Positions 24,801-37,150 are shown, counted from the stretch's first letter. The stretch: DNA of 64,000 nt from Epiperipatus broadwayi (GCA_028023455.1 JAQFVV010006734.1:184001-248000), one strand, 5' to 3'. The notes: generated from the sequence alone by a model not told the origin. Numbers and translations are program-made.

Positions 24801-27290
24801 TATTTCATTGATTTTGTAACAAAATTATAAATATGTAACAAAAAGTAAGCTTAATGAGAGTTGTATTTTTCTGTTTCGTTATAATCTGGAAATATATGGT
24901 GTAAAGAGTTTTGTTATTTTCAGTTGTGAAATATGTCTAAGTAAGAGATTTGAAAATAAATTATATTAAATGATTATCACAATTTATTTATTTTTTGTAG
25001 TTTGGCTATAATACTTGTTACTTAGATTGAAGTATCTGTATTCTCTTTTTTTTAAGATTATATTTGCTGATATTAAAGAAAAAATCAAAGTATCATTGTG
25101 CTGTAGAGTTTATCCCAGCAATAGACCCTAAACTAAAAATTTCAGAATAGATTCATAGTTGAGTAATGCAAATAATAAAATAAAACCCGGTTCGTATAAT
25201 TGAGTGGAACTTTGTCGTTTTGCTACTAAGATACTTAAACATCACATAACCTCTTGAGCAACTAACCATAATTAATCACTGTAAATTCTTATTGATGTTT
25301 ACTATTTAAAATTAAAGTTGAAATACATAATCAAATGATTCATTGCTCAGGAGATTGTACGAAGCTGGAGTTCCAAAACTGACTGTGATGTATGGACTCG
25401 AGTTCCAAAATACATCATTTAAAATTAAATATGACTTAACTTTGCATCATCTTCATAAACATAGATTTTTAGAGCTTATTAAAATTTATAGTATAGCTTA
25501 GAATGAACTGTGTTAAGATAATGGAAAGAAATGGCAAACTACTACTGATAATGATCAAATATTGTTGCTTGATTATAATACTCCATTACCTAGCTATTAT
25601 ATCTGCTTTTCAGTAGCTGACTAATGATTTATACAATAAATTCACCCTATTTATTGGGCATGCAAGAAATTGAAATCATGCATTATCCTTATCTTTATTA
25701 CACTGTTGCAAAAATGCATATTTATCCTCACAAATGTACAATATTAAAGTCAATTACAGACCGCATCCGGTATTATTACAGACCGCATCCGGTATTATAT
25801 TTAGTAATATAAACACACATAATAAAAGAAAGCAAATTTATATTTTAAAGAGAATAGTTTGAAGCGTAATGATAAACAGTTTTTTTATCAGCAACAATTT
25901 AATTAAAATAATAACAAAATTAATTTACTCTTAAACAATCAAAATTACTGGCATATTTCTTTTTTTTACCTTATGATTATTTAACAGCTACGTAATTAAT
26001 CGACAAACAACATCTTTATTGATACTTCACTAATTTTTAATCCCTGCTTTTTATTTCCTGCTGCTACTAGGAATGCTTCAGGCACAACGACTCAGACAAA
26101 TAATTTATGACCTTATTAAAGCAAACAAAAAAGTCATCTTGTTAATACAATATAGTTTTAGGAAGAAATAGTATATCGATCGATAAAACGTCTCTTTATG
26201 GAGACATCTAATATCAGTTCAGTATGCTTTAATGATGCAGCAAAGGCGAATGAATAAACCACAGTTTCCTTTAAAATATATTTCTCAATAGTATTTTATT
26301 TAAATTAAAATAAAGCCTAAACATGTTTCAAAGAATTCACATAAATTTAAAAAAAAATTCAAACTCGAGACTAATATATACAACATACACGTATATATTT
26401 CATTTGTATATAAATTATAATATATAAAAAGCCAGAGAATTATATATTGTCGTTAAATATTTAGAAGTTAGTTATGAGGCTTAAAAAATTAAGAGACAAT
26501 TGTTATCATGTGCAATACTGAAGTTGGCATTTATACATAACGGGCATCAATTTACTTTACAAGCATTGAATTTCCTGCATGCATTTGTTTATAATTTCTG
26601 TCTTCTAAACAAACTCATACATATGATTATCGATCATCATTTATCAGGACAGAAATTATTACAACTTTTTTATTACAAACATATGTATTAATTTATCATT
26701 TCTTATTCAACATTTCAATCCTCTTCATACACGTGCAAGATGTATATATTTTATTCTAACACTTGAAATATACAGACAGTATTTCAGTTAAAATACATCT
26801 TAGAAATCGTTTATATATTTTAGAATCTATGAATTTTAAAAGGATAACTTTTTTTCTCATCAAGTTTTGATTTTAAAAATATATATTGTAACATAAAATC
26901 AAATAAAAAAAAGTGGCTTCCCTCACTTTGTCTTACAGTTTTTATATAAATTTAATAATGGATCAATACACCACTATTTCTCTCATACATTTGCAATATA
27001 TATCAATACAGTAGTATAGTAAGAATAAAAAACTTCAGTATAATTTAACTACATGACATTTAATGATAAGTAATACAAAGATAACTATTAATAATAATTT
27101 GATACATATTAAATATAATTAATAAATAGGCAATAATCAATAACAGCTTTGCTATATAAAATAATTTTAATCAATTCTAGCAAGTAGCAAGAATTAAAAT
27201 AAGAATCAAAATATCAATTTTCATTTACTTTTAAGCTTTTTTATTATGCATTCTCATTTTTGTTTTAAATAACTTGAATATTACTCTTTT
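21860..27290. other. AT-rich stretch, no gene identified
   Basis: There is a 36-37-bp direct duplication at 22301-22376 and a 22-bp duplication (GACCGCATCCGG inside each) at 25753-25798. An open frame of 119 codons at 23011-23370 (+) is the longest here. It has no motif I recognise and no splice or neighbour context, and I would not call it a gene. Confidence 0.35.
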
Positions 27291-27299
27291 ATTTCACTT

Positions 27300-27740
27300 G
27301 AATTGCACATTGGAAATCATTTAGGTCAGAGTAGTTTAAACTTAAATGAAAGAATAAAGGTGCATAAAAATAGAGTTAAAAATAAATATCTTACTTCTGC
27401 TTTATATATCCATGAAAATGATACAGGCCACTGTATTAATTTTGATGAAGCTAAGATTGTCTTTTTTGGGAGAAATGAAATAAAAACAAGAATTAAAGAA
27501 TGTTTATTATTAAAAATGTATGATTCTGAAGTAATTAACTTACTTAAAAGTTCTTTTAATTCTAAGCGTGTATGGGAAATAAGTGGAACTGTGGATAATG
27601 TTTAGTTTAAATATGTTATTTTGTAATTCTTTACACTTCAGAAGTCTGCTTGTAGCAGTGAAACTATTGGTAGTATTTTAGACAAGTCTGGTTAAATTGT
27701 GAGTTTGGAGTAATTTTGATTATATACACATATCAGAGAA
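27300..27740 (+). pseudogene. PLE-B: GIY-YIG endonuclease C-terminal part and 3' end
   Basis: The open frame 27303-27605 reads HIGNHLGQSSLNLNERIKVH, the second half of a GIY-YIG motif (usual form YIGQT...ERI..H). Downstream are H-E-N-D-T-G-H-C-I-N-F-D-E-A-K and a Leu-rich tail, all typical of Penelope-like endonucleases. The reverse transcriptase and the first half of the nuclease are missing (5' truncation). The 3' end continues to about 27740 and is shared with the copies at 0.8, 37.8 and 39.6 kb. The endonuclease of PLEs nicks the target for insertion. This copy cannot act by itself. Confidence 0.8.
27636..27672 (+). ncRNA. PLE-B hammerhead-like motif
   Basis: The block reads CTTCAGAAG, then CTGC-loop-GCAG (stem II, 4 bp), then GAAAC and GGTA. 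The GAAAC...GGTA end matches the short stem III and cleavage region usual in Penelope hammerheads. The first core segment has decayed (TTCAGAA for CTGANGA), so activity is not expected. Confidence 0.5.
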
Positions 27741-27820
27741 AATGTGACTGATTAACTATAAAGAAATTAAATTGGCATATTATAAATTCAACAAGTTTAT
27801 TTTTTCTCATAAAAACTTTA

Positions 27821-28400
27821 TTACTTAAATAAAATGATTACATTAGTGCAATGGTGAAAGCAATACAGTTTAACAACAAAGCCAAGATTCACATATCTAG
27901 TCTTGCAGTCAGGAACAAGTAAATGTACAGCCCAAGCATCATGAATGAAAATCTGCAATGGAAAGAAGGTCTCATGTAGTCTTAAAAAATAAATAAAGGA
28001 GCTAATTTTTGTCTCTATCATGGATAGCCTGAAGCTTTGATATGAATAATTCATGGGGATTAAAGATAAGCATACATCTAATGGACCAATATGCAAAGTG
28101 TAAGAAAATGGAAATCCTAATAGATCGAAACATATGATTGCCAATACTATTAAATCATGAGGGTAGGCTTCTGGCTTATATATATATATATATATGGAGG
28201 TTATAATGTCTATAATATTAAAGTGGTGTACAATGACAAAACACATGCAATATGGTCTCATCATCCCTATGACATAAAGAGCAGACCTGGTCTATGTGTG
28301 AGAAACCCCTGCAAGTGACTAGAAAATTGCTTGTAGGAAGAGCATTTAGGTTTATCTTGATCAGAAAGTCTAAATATTTAAGTTCCAGATGCCATCACTT
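27821..28400 (-). pseudogene. LINE-C ORF2: C-terminal zinc knuckle and tail
   Basis: The motif CSLCHRDDETILHVFCHC (about 28290-28235) is C-x2-C-x8-H-x4-C, the common C-terminal knuckle of LINE ORF2. It is followed by the open piece 27821-28264, which contains HDAWAVHLLV and ends at the element's stop codon. The same Cys/His spacing occurs in LINE-D and LINE-E. Confidence 0.75.
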
Positions 28401-28779
28401 GAATTTTTTAATAATGATATGATTAGAGAAGGATAAAAGGGATGAACAAGGAAGAGTATCATTATTAATAAGATGATATGCCTCCCAAAAGTTATTTTTT
28501 TGAGAATTTGGTTGAATAGGTATAATGGTCAATTTTGAGATGTGCTTTAATAGGGATGACAACCAGCTCTTCTCAGAAGGAGGAGGGGTGTCCATGGGGG
28601 AAACAGCAGTGAAGCATAATGGATCAGGGAATGGAGGAAAAAATTTTAGGATAGTATTACAGACCCATTGGAATTGTAACATTGCAATGGAGTGAAGTGA
28701 AAGTCCATTGAGTTTTGTATGCTTCTGTAGGTTTCTGAGACTAATAGTTACAGTCCTACCCTTCCAGAAAAGTTTTGAG

Positions 28780-29660
28780 CATCAAGTATTTATTTTTCTA
28801 ATAAATTCTCTGAAAAATTGATGATAGGCATGAAATAAAAAATTCTTAGAAACACAAAGATGATAAGAAGCAAGGTCTTTGCAAACAATGAAGATGTGAT
28901 TTTGTGAATAGAGGAGGATTGATTCTTGGATGTTTTTTCTCATAGCTAAGAGGGAGTTAACGATCAGAAAACTCAAAAATTTTTGAGGTTTGGCAGAAAA
29001 TGATGAGTTGATAGTGTTCCCAGAGAATAACTTCCATGCTAAGAATTTATCCATGTTGAAAGTCATTCCAGATTCAGAAGAAAAGATCCACAGAATTTCA
29101 ACAAGTTTGAGTATTAGCTTTTGGGAAGGGAAAAATATAGCCAGTCATCCATGAACAAGATATGGAAGATTGATTTCTTGAGTGCTGGGATGTATATACT
29201 GGAAGATTCTGCTCAAATTTAATTAATAATGGATTACTATAAATTATAAAAAGCTGGGTGCTAAGTGAAGAGCCCTGTGGAACAGAATTTGTAGAAGAGA
29301 AAGAGGAAGAAGTTTTCCATTTAGGGAGATGGAAATGACATTATTGTTGAGGAGTTTACCTATTATATTGATAATGCCAGATAGGATGTCAAGTAGCTGA
29401 GAAGACAATAGGTCTGAACCATGTCAAAGGCTCCAGCAATGTCCAGCTGTGTGACCACTGGTTTTAAACAGACTGATTGCTTCAGCTGCGAATGAATCCT
29501 TTTTTGGCAAATTGATACTGAGAGATAAATGGGAGGACCTTACCCTGAATCTTATCCTTAACTCGTTTGTTAATCTTAATCATCAACGGGGTCATGGAGA
29601 TGGGCCTAAGGTTCTCAAGAGGTAATAGTATTATGTTTTTTGAGAAAAGGTACCATCTCT
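28780..29660 (-). pseudogene. LINE-C ORF2: reverse transcriptase remnant
   Basis: Readable motifs in order are ENLRPISMTPLMIKINKR (RT block 1, about 29620-29560), LDIAGAFDMV (motif A with catalytic Asp, about 29440), VPQGSSLSTQLFIIYSNPLL (motif B, about 29270) and LFMDDWLYF (the catalytic -MDD- motif C, about 29150). The motifs sit in different frames, so several indels have occurred, but the catalytic Asp residues are still encoded. Confidence 0.8.
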
Positions 29661-30879
29661 ATGGGGTACAGGCCATCAATGTCAAGAGATTTAGATAAAA
29701 GGTTAACCATCCCATGAATGACTGGAACCATAAATCTTTCAAGATGCACCAGGATGAATCAAGGAATGGCATGGAGACCTGGATGTATTTTCTCAGGCAT
29801 TGAACACAATTTGGTTCTAATGTATTTTTTTGAGATGTCATGATTTAATATTTTGGATTTTTGTGGCTCTCGGGGACAATTTGTCAGTTTGGCCTTGAAA
29901 AAATGGAAGACTTCATTAATCATATTATTCCCTAAGTAGAGTTTATTCTCAACTTTTACAGAAGTATTTAATTAATCTCTCTGGCCTAGGGCCCATCTAA
30001 TATAGATCCTAAACCAATTGTGAAGCTGTTTGAGGAAAATTCTTGACTTCTTGGTGGATAGATAATCTGTAATGATTTGTTGATTGTCCTTATAGTCATT
30101 TGAGACTCATAACTGATTGTATGAAGGAGTGACTGGAGGCATATGTTACTCCCAATTTTTCCAAGAAATGAAATTGAACCCTTGTTCATTGTTGTATAAG
30201 AGGAAATAATCATGAGATATTTATTGTATGAAATGAAATGAAGTTCTAGTATATTGAAGTAAACCATGCTTAGAGTCAGGATGTAAATTTTCCTAAAATA
30301 GATGTACGTCTCTAAGAGGATTACCTCTGGAGCTGAGGCTTTAAGGAGGATTTGAGTGGCGGACTTCAAGCTTTCACAGGACTGGAGGAACAGGTCTACT
30401 GATAAATTAATTACAAGCACAAGGTGATTAGAGAATGGAATGGGTTGAAGACAGAGCTCAATAATAAAATGAAGGTCAGGGGAATAGTAGACCAGATCAC
30501 TGAGGGATTAACATTGTTTAGTATAAAAGAAGACATCTATAGAAAAGAAGCCCTCTGCACACATAAGATGGGTATTTATAAGATGAATATACTTAGAATT
30601 AAAGTGCTGGTATGTAGTGTTAAAAATCTCTTAACATTATCATAGGGTAAGAGTTAGAGCTAAGTATCAAGTTAATTTGTTGTATCAACGAGTGAATTAG
30701 TGATATGTCTTTTAAAATAAATAAAATATCACATTTAATCTAAAGGACAGATGAAAGAGGGTGGCAATTAGAAGAAATTGATTAATAACATTTATTCAAT
30801 ATGATTTAAAAGGGGAATTATTGGGAATAAGAATGGCTACCTCTGCTGGGGAGTGGGAGGAAATGGGAATGATGTAGAG

Positions 30880-31058
30880 AACCTATTTTGCTGAATCTAA
30901 TTGGAATTTCTGGATTTGAAAAGGGATGCAAATTTTGTTTCAGCAAAGCATATTATATTATATTCAGTGAACATTGAGAAAATCCAATTTGAAATTGCAT
31001 TGACCCTTTTAGTTGAGTTAAAGCCTTGAATATTAAAACCAGCTATCTTAAGTTTCAT
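30880..31058 (-). pseudogene. LINE-C ORF2 start: APE endonuclease N-terminus
   Basis: The ATG at 31058 opens MKLKIAGFNIQGFNS, the N-terminal strand of the APE endonuclease, followed by NIICFAETKF, the conserved E-T-K catalytic region (usually ..E-T-W or E-T-H). The ORF1 end and ORF2 start are adjacent. The remaining endonuclease lies in broken frames at about 29990-30880, including an open piece at 29986-30420. Confidence 0.7.
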
Positions 31059-31149
31059 CAGATCAAAATTGGAGCAGAAAACAAACCTCCACCAGTATCA
31101 AGTAATGAAATATGAAAGAAGTTGGAGGATCAGAAGGCTGAGAAAATAG

Positions 31150-32875
31150 TAAGTCATTTCTTCCTGACTGGCTTACTAGGGATTTTGTTTTGATGAGATA
31201 ATTTGTTTAGCGTTGATCCCTGAGTAAGATTCCACACAGAGATCTTTAGGTAGTGTATCAAGATCTGAGTCTTCATCAACTGCAGTCTGATTTCATTTTT
31301 TCCCTCTCTTAATCAGATTGGAAGATTTGGGGTCAGATGAGCTTTTGTTAGACCCATTAAACCTTTGCTTGTCACCATTAATCCAAGAATCCCTGATGCC
31401 TTGATTCACCCTCTTGGATTTCCTTTTAATTTTTTTAGTTATGCTGGAGGGAATGTGCTACTGCTTCTTGAAGAGTGTGAGAAAGCATTGATCACAGAAA
31501 GTTTATCATTATTAATGGAGACCATAGGTTCAAGAGGAACAGGGCTGATATCATGGACTGTAGTATCATTCTTGGGGAAAGTAAGGTCCATGATGTGTGA
31601 AGTATTAAGCGGTCTGCAATTGTGCAACCTGGTTTTTTTCATGTTACAAATATGACATATTCTAGAAGGGCAGTCTTTAACGAGATGTATCCGCAGTTGA
31701 CAGTAGAAGCACTGTGGTGAAACACTGCGAAAGATTGTAATTAGTGGAGCAATATCAGCAGAGTGCATAGTAGAGATGGACATTGGACTAGTCCCTTTAT
31801 TAAGAGAAATGGTGAAAGTCACTGTATTGGCTAGGACTGGGGTTTCAGCTCTTCTTTCCAAAAGATATCGAAAATTTGAAACAGTCCCAAATGGCTTGAG
31901 AAGATGTTGAAGATCAACCAATTTAAAGCTAAGGTAACAATTGCGGATTTGGCCAATAAGAATTTTTGGTCTATTCATATCAACCACACATAATATTTTG
32001 TTACTCATGAATTTAATTGATTTCTGGAAAATTAACTTTTGTGATGAATTAGAAATTCAACAATTAGGTATCTGCTATTGGGATGATTTAATAACTTAAA
32101 AACATGATTCCATAATTTCGTCCTTATAAGTTCATTACGATACTATCAACTGAAAAATTAAATAAATCACAGTTTAAGTTTGAAACTGCAAGGATTAAAG
32201 TTTTATTACTACAGTAATCAAAAAACAATCTATGGAGTTGTAAGAGAATTGTGGCATTAAACCTGTGGGTTAAATGATTTAAAACATGTTAATCCAAAAT
32301 TTAAATAAGGAAACTCAATATTGGGAGGTTGAGACTATTTCATCCTCAAACATGTTGAAAATATCTTTATCATTCTGAAGATCCTTCCAAGCAGATGTCT
32401 TAGGCCTGTTGAAATTTCTTTGCAAAGCATTAGCATATGAGATATTATTAGAGAAACTATAGTTGGGTTAAGTTTGGGAGGGGGGGGGGCTCTGTATTCT
32501 TAGGACCTACATCATTGGAAATATTGTTTTTTATATTATCATTGGCTGAAAGTTTTTTTTTTTTTATTGTTGTTTAAAATATTATTAAATTTTTTAACAT
32601 TATTTCTAATGTAGGAAATTCCTCCATTACAATGATCTCTGTGTCTTCAATTTTTGTTCTGTCTTCATGAAAATTTAGGGTGGGGTCCCCAGGATGTAGC
32701 TTTTTATTAAGATCAATGTTTTCATTCAAGAAATTCACTTTAACTGGTGTTTTCCATGCATAAGTTGAGAATCTAAAGAGTTCTTAGCCACGCAAATGGC
32801 TATTTGTTCAGTTAAATCCATAGAACAATTATTATCACTATCAAATCCTTCTTCTATGATGAATGAAAACTCCAT
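31150..32875 (-). pseudogene. LINE-C ORF1: RRM-like region and CCHC zinc knuckle
   Basis: The start ATG (32875) begins MEFSFIIEEGFDSDNN. The open part 31439-32008 has an RRM-like segment with ILIGQIRNCYLSFKLVDL and FGTVSNFRYLLER. It is followed by CFYCQLRIHLVKDC, a C-x2-C-x4-H-x4-C zinc knuckle (the His is at the fifth position after the second Cys), and a second Cys cluster, CHICNMKKTRLHNC. These are nucleic-acid-binding modules expected to coat the element RNA. At least two frameshifts separate the N-terminal part from the open part. The exact C-terminus is unclear. Confidence 0.7.
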
Positions 32876-32961
32876 TCTTGAAGTTAGAAAAAAGAATGGG
32901 TGTTAATAAAAAAATTTTTAATAGTTTTGAATGAAAAAAACCACGTATATAAATTCAACAA

Positions 32962-35536
32962 ATTCTGTGTTACTGTTTTGACCAATGACAATATTAGCAT
33001 ATGAATCTAACTTACATCTTTAGATTCTCAAATATTGAATTTTACGGTGATGCTCTAACCAATTGAGCTATTCTGTCAAAAGCAAGTTATCATTATGCAT
33101 ACATATACATTGATTCCTATGCATGTGCTTCAGATGCATATAAAGATATAATTCTAGTTTAGAAAATGATTAGTAATAATCATTATTGCATTTATCTGAG
33201 GTGGATAGTGTCAAAGTTATGAGTAGAGTGAGTATGATAATGGTAAATAAAAATGTAAAGATATATTGTGATATTTTAGTCTCACCACATAATAAATGAT
33301 ACACGTACATAGATACATACACACATGTACATACATACACACATGCATATATCTATTAAAATGTAATGTAAAGCAATGTCAATGATATGTATAGATTCCA
33401 AATGATTTATAGATCCATATAACCACTGAAATCTATTAAAGCTATAGTATCATTATTAATCAACTTAATATTTTTTAACTTGATCAGTAAATTCAAATGA
33501 TGATGCAATTGCATATTTGCCAAAACCCAAAGTACCAATGTATTTAGCAATTTTATGCAAAGGGGAGAGTCCTTTCAGATTAATGATTCTAGACTTTGGA
33601 GGTTCATATTAGTATAAGATTGCTAAATACATTGATAATTTCTTCAAGATATGCTGGGGTTTGGAAAATATATAAATGCATCATGCTTTATTTATTGATA
33701 GAATTAAAAGCACACATACATATATATATATATACATAAATTACAATATTGATAAAAAAAAATTAAAATATTTTCTCTAATTAATTAAATCCTATACTTA
33801 CAAATTTTAATTAAATAGATATTTAATGTTTTAAAAAGGTTTAATTTTACTTTCACCCATATAAATTAAGGAAAATTTGTTTATTTTATAAATAGTTATA
33901 TATGTAAAAAAGGAAAAAGATTAGAAAACATATTTTCTGTTTTGAATAAAATTAATTAAAAAATTAAATTGTTCACAGAAAGAAAAGGAGTAAATACATG
34001 AAGAAACCTTATAGTCAAAACAAATGACAAACATTGTAGAAAGTTATAGTTGCAGAAATTAAACAGTGTAAAGTTATATAAGAATATACACCAGCTGTAA
34101 TACAGATAACTCCTTGGTAAAGATATTCCAAGATGGAATAGAAAAAAACACCCTTAAATCACTTGCTTGATTGCCTTAAGTATTCCAAAGCATACTGGAT
34201 ATCAATATGAGCATACAACATATAAATAATAATGAGACATCTCCTTCAACAGAAAACTATATAAAAAAATTTAAAAAATTACCAAATTATAAGTGAATAA
34301 TTTAGCACTAAAGCTGGCCATAGAGATCTTAATCTTACATTTAATACTATCTTAATATTTCATTTAAAAAATCAATATTAAATTTATTTTTAAGCCTAAA
34401 AAAATTACATGAAATGTTTTGTGCCAGCAAGATTGGTAATAAAAAAAAAACTTTTGTAATGTTAATTAAAATATAGCAGGAAATACATTTTATTCATTAA
34501 ATGAATAATTTCTAGCTAATAAAAATTATTAATACATTTTAATGTTTGATTTATAATATTTTTAATAAGATATATCTATTTAAAGCTATCTTAAAATTTT
34601 TAATTATAAATATGCGACTTTTTTCATTAAATCTCAAAGCGCTAAGCATACATATTACACAGTATAGTATAATTATAGCTTCACTAATGTATGTGAAAAA
34701 AGTCCATCTTTATAATTACAATTTTTACTGGTGAAAAGAAAAACAATTTATTACTTAAAATTTTTACAACACTCAAAAATAATCAGTTGTAATTTTCAAA
34801 TTATTTTAATCTATTCATTTTGCATATATATACAAATAGAATATGATCTAAATGCATATTTGTTGCTGAAAAATCTTTATAATTATTGATTATAAAGATA
34901 GGCAAACATTTATAACAAAATGTTAAATTAAATTAATTTTTTAATATAATTTCATATTTACCATGTAAATAGCAAACTCAGATACTTGCATAAATTATAT
35001 ATATTAAATTTATTTCATTACACTGTATTTTCTTTCTTAATACATACTGGTAATACATTAAGAATAATCTATGTTATGTGCATAATAAGTTATCTTATAA
35101 ATAATTATTTTTTTAAAAGGCATTTTAAAACCAGTAATAAATATTATGTATAAATAATTCTTTTTTTAAAAAAAATGACAATTTAAAAATAGTGATAATT
35201 ATGTATATATATTTTTAATGACTTTATTTTTTTAAAAAAAGTTTATACTAAAATAGAAATGACTTTCAATTCAAATACTGACATTTTTGAATGAATTACA
35301 TATTTTTAGGATAAGTACAATATCAATAATTGCATTTAAAATAATATTTTATGTTATAATGAATTTAACTGTCTTGATAAATTATTTTAAATTTATTCTC
35401 CAAAAAGTAAAGTTACTTTTTATTATAAAAAAAGTTTATTAGTTTGTGGAAGAAATGGCCATAATGTATATATGTATGTATATATTGCTAGAATGTATAT
35501 TTGCACTTCCAAATTATATCAATGCTATTATTAAAT
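32962..35536. other. AT-rich stretch; one tRNA-like remnant
   Basis: No gene is visible. It holds a tRNA-like fragment near 33040, degenerate ACAT repeats at 33300-33358, a (TA)n run near 33720, and T-run/A-run blocks near 35161 and 35222. Confidence 0.45.
33000..33085 (-). repeat. tRNA-derived remnant (possible old SINE)
   Basis: The minus strand has GAATAGCTCAATTGGTTAGAGC at 33058-33079, a near-perfect tRNA D-arm with RNA polymerase III A box. About 40 nt further is a T-arm-like segment (GTTAGATTC) with a damaged B box. The acceptor stem is not recognisable. A functional tRNA is unlikely. Confidence 0.45.
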
Positions 35537-35839
35537 AAATACACCTGGGTCTCATTTATGCGGTAGATAGGTTCCTCAGAAAACGCGCACAAAAATAGAC
35601 TTGACTTACCTTGAAAAATGGGGGATACGTACTGTAATTTTCCAAAAATCGCATAAAAGCAAAGCAACAATGTAAAATTACTTTAAAATTCGCATAAAAA
35701 AAAATAAAATAAAATAAAATATGACTAATAAAAAATTTCAAATTTGAAAATATTTGATACAAGACAAACTTTTTTTAATTTTATTCAAAACAATATATTT
35801 TTATGCATAATTTACATTTTTTTATACATGTATGGTATT

Positions 35840-35950
35840 TTAATCATTATCGCTATTTGAGACATCAGATTCCTCGATGTGATGTACTGTAGCTTCTTCT
35901 TAAACAAAGTCAAGAATCTTTCAGCAATTATACCAAGAAAAACTTATTAG
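35840..35950 (-). pseudogene. pogo-like transposase C-terminal acidic tail
   Basis: The minus strand reads ATVHHIEESDVSNSDND and then a stop. It is acidic, as in the C-termini of Tigger/jerky-type transposases. It follows the LINE-D segment, so it marks where the transposase resumes. The DDE catalytic region is not present. Confidence 0.5.
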
Positions 35951-35974
35951 CTACTTAATGTTACATTCCCCAGT

Positions 35975-36115
35975 CTAAGTCTTCCCATATTCTGTTCCAT
36001 CCCATTTCCACAACATAATCTTTATCAACTCTACAGCTTTTATATCTAAATCCCCCTTATCTTTTTCCAAAGCCAACATAAAAACCAATAATCTACTTTC
36101 TGTATAATCACAAGA
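35975..36115 (-). mobile_element. LINE-D 3' coding fragment inside the pogo-like element
   Basis: The encoded DYTESRLLVFMLALEKDKG and WKWDGTEYGK align with the LINE-D C-terminal fragment at 11.4 kb (DYTESGFLVFML...GWSRIEKSMGK). It sits between the N- and C-terminal remnants of the transposase. I could not see clear TSDs. Confidence 0.6.
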
Positions 36116-36119
36116 GAAA

Positions 36120-36279
36120 ATACAACTAGTGTCAACTTCATTTTTTAAAATTGGTCTTATAGTGGATTTGCCCAAACTAAAACGTGTTCCAATCGCTGTT
36201 GATTCTTGCTAAGTGATCTAAAATTGAAAATTTTGTTTCCAAAGAAATTCATTTTCTTGGGTGTTTTTTTCCTCTCCAT
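36120..36279 (-). pseudogene. pogo-like transposase N-terminus (helix-turn-helix)
   Basis: The ATG at 36279 opens MERKKTPKK. After a frameshift the sequence reads AIGTRFSLGKSTIRPILKN, matching the recognition helix of CENP-B/pogo (Psq-type) domains, whose usual form has S-K-S-T-V-S-R-I-L-K. It would bind the terminal inverted repeats. The coding sequence then runs straight into LINE-D sequence near 36115. Confidence 0.65.
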
Positions 36280-36543
36280 TAGGGTAAACTAAAAGTTTAA
36301 AATAAAAATAAGTACTTAGACTTATGATAATAAAAAGATACCGACTCACCACTGTTGGGCAAAATTTAATTAAAACTAACAATTAAAAATTAAATTCTTA
36401 TTTTTGTCTTTAATTTTTTAATTTTCAATCACGTTACGTAATTTTTAAATTGTTAATTACAATTAAAAATCAGATTTTAATTGTCAAATTTAATTGTGGC
36501 CACCGCTGTTACTCATCTTTTAAAAATAAACTTGTGGACACTA

Positions 36544-36820
36544 AATGATTAATTGATTACGTACTCTTTTTTTTAAAAAGCAAAAATAGAACATGATTTA
36601 AAATGCAAAAACAACAACTAACATAGTATAGGCATCTATAACGTTTGAACAGATTTACAATATAATCTTGTAAAATTTATTATTTGGGGACAAATGATTA
36701 CTCTTTTTTTAAAAAGCAAAAATAGAATGTGTTTAAAATGCAAAGACAACAACTTGCGTAGTATAGGCATCTATAACATTTGAACAGATTTACATTATAA
36801 TCTTGTAAAATTTAATGTGT
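36544..36820. repeat. Direct tandem duplication, 136-bp offset
   Basis: Two neighbouring copies share AAAAAGCAAAAATAGAA, 'ATAGTATAGGCATCTATAAC' and 'TTGAACAGATTTACA' blocks with few differences. They lie within the 5' region of the pogo-like element. Confidence 0.75.
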
Positions 36821-36920
36821 GCATATAAAATGGAGAAATCTTGATTTTAAGTGAATTATGAACTTCTTTATTGCATAAAATCTATTACAGTACCTATTAT
36901 AAAGTGCTGAAAATATTGAA

Positions 36921-37038
36921 ATTATTAGATAGAAGTCGAACTCCGATAATGCGCTATTACTTTAAATATGTTGTGTGTGAAATTTATAATATTTAAAGTA
37001 ATAGCGCATTATCGGAGCTCGACTTCTGATCTAATAAT
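36921..37038. repeat. Long hairpin (about 48-bp arms)
   Basis: The left arm, starting ATTATTAGAT and including CTCCGATAATGCGC, is mirrored by the right arm ending ATCTAATAAT, with about 20 bp between. It lies just inside the right end of the pogo-like transposon. It may be a nested MITE or subterminal structure. Confidence 0.75.
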
Positions 37039-37150
37039 TTTTATCGCATAAAAAAAAAAACGCATACAAAGATATTGAGAAGAAACATGAATTGCATAAC
37101 TTCAAAATCGCATTAAATAAATCCGCAAAAAATGAGACCTGGGTGTATTT

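Larger units (their letters stand above)
27795..32947 (-). mobile_element. LINE-C, apparently full-length non-LTR retrotransposon (inactive)
   Basis: The 5,153-bp element is flanked by an exact 14-bp target duplication, TATAAATTCAACAA, at 27781-27794 and 32948-32961. The minus strand encodes ORF1 (from ATG at 32875) with an RNA-binding region and a CCHC zinc knuckle, then ORF2 (from ATG at 31058) with APE endonuclease, reverse transcriptase and a C-terminal zinc knuckle ending at 27821. ORF2 spans about 3.24 kb, a normal length. Many frameshifts and stops show it is dead. The TSD plus both ORFs suggest little or no 5' truncation, which is uncommon for LINE copies. The 3' end has no long poly-A tail. 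A 10-base G run lies at 32480-32489. Confidence 0.88.
35542..37145 (-). mobile_element. pogo/Tigger-like DNA transposon, disrupted
   Basis: Terminal inverted repeats of about 25 bp begin CACCTGGGTCTCATTT at 35542 and mirror the right end at 37145. Both are bordered by TA (35540-35541 and 37146-37147), the target site of Tc1/mariner/pogo elements. The minus strand encodes parts of a transposase with a pogo-type helix-turn-helix. The middle is replaced by LINE-D sequence, and the 5' side holds a tandem duplication and a long hairpin, so the element is a composite wreck. Confidence 0.75.

Noticed and set aside
33000-33085. Functional tRNA gene
   Set aside because: The A box and D-arm are good, but the T-arm/B box is damaged and no acceptor stem forms.
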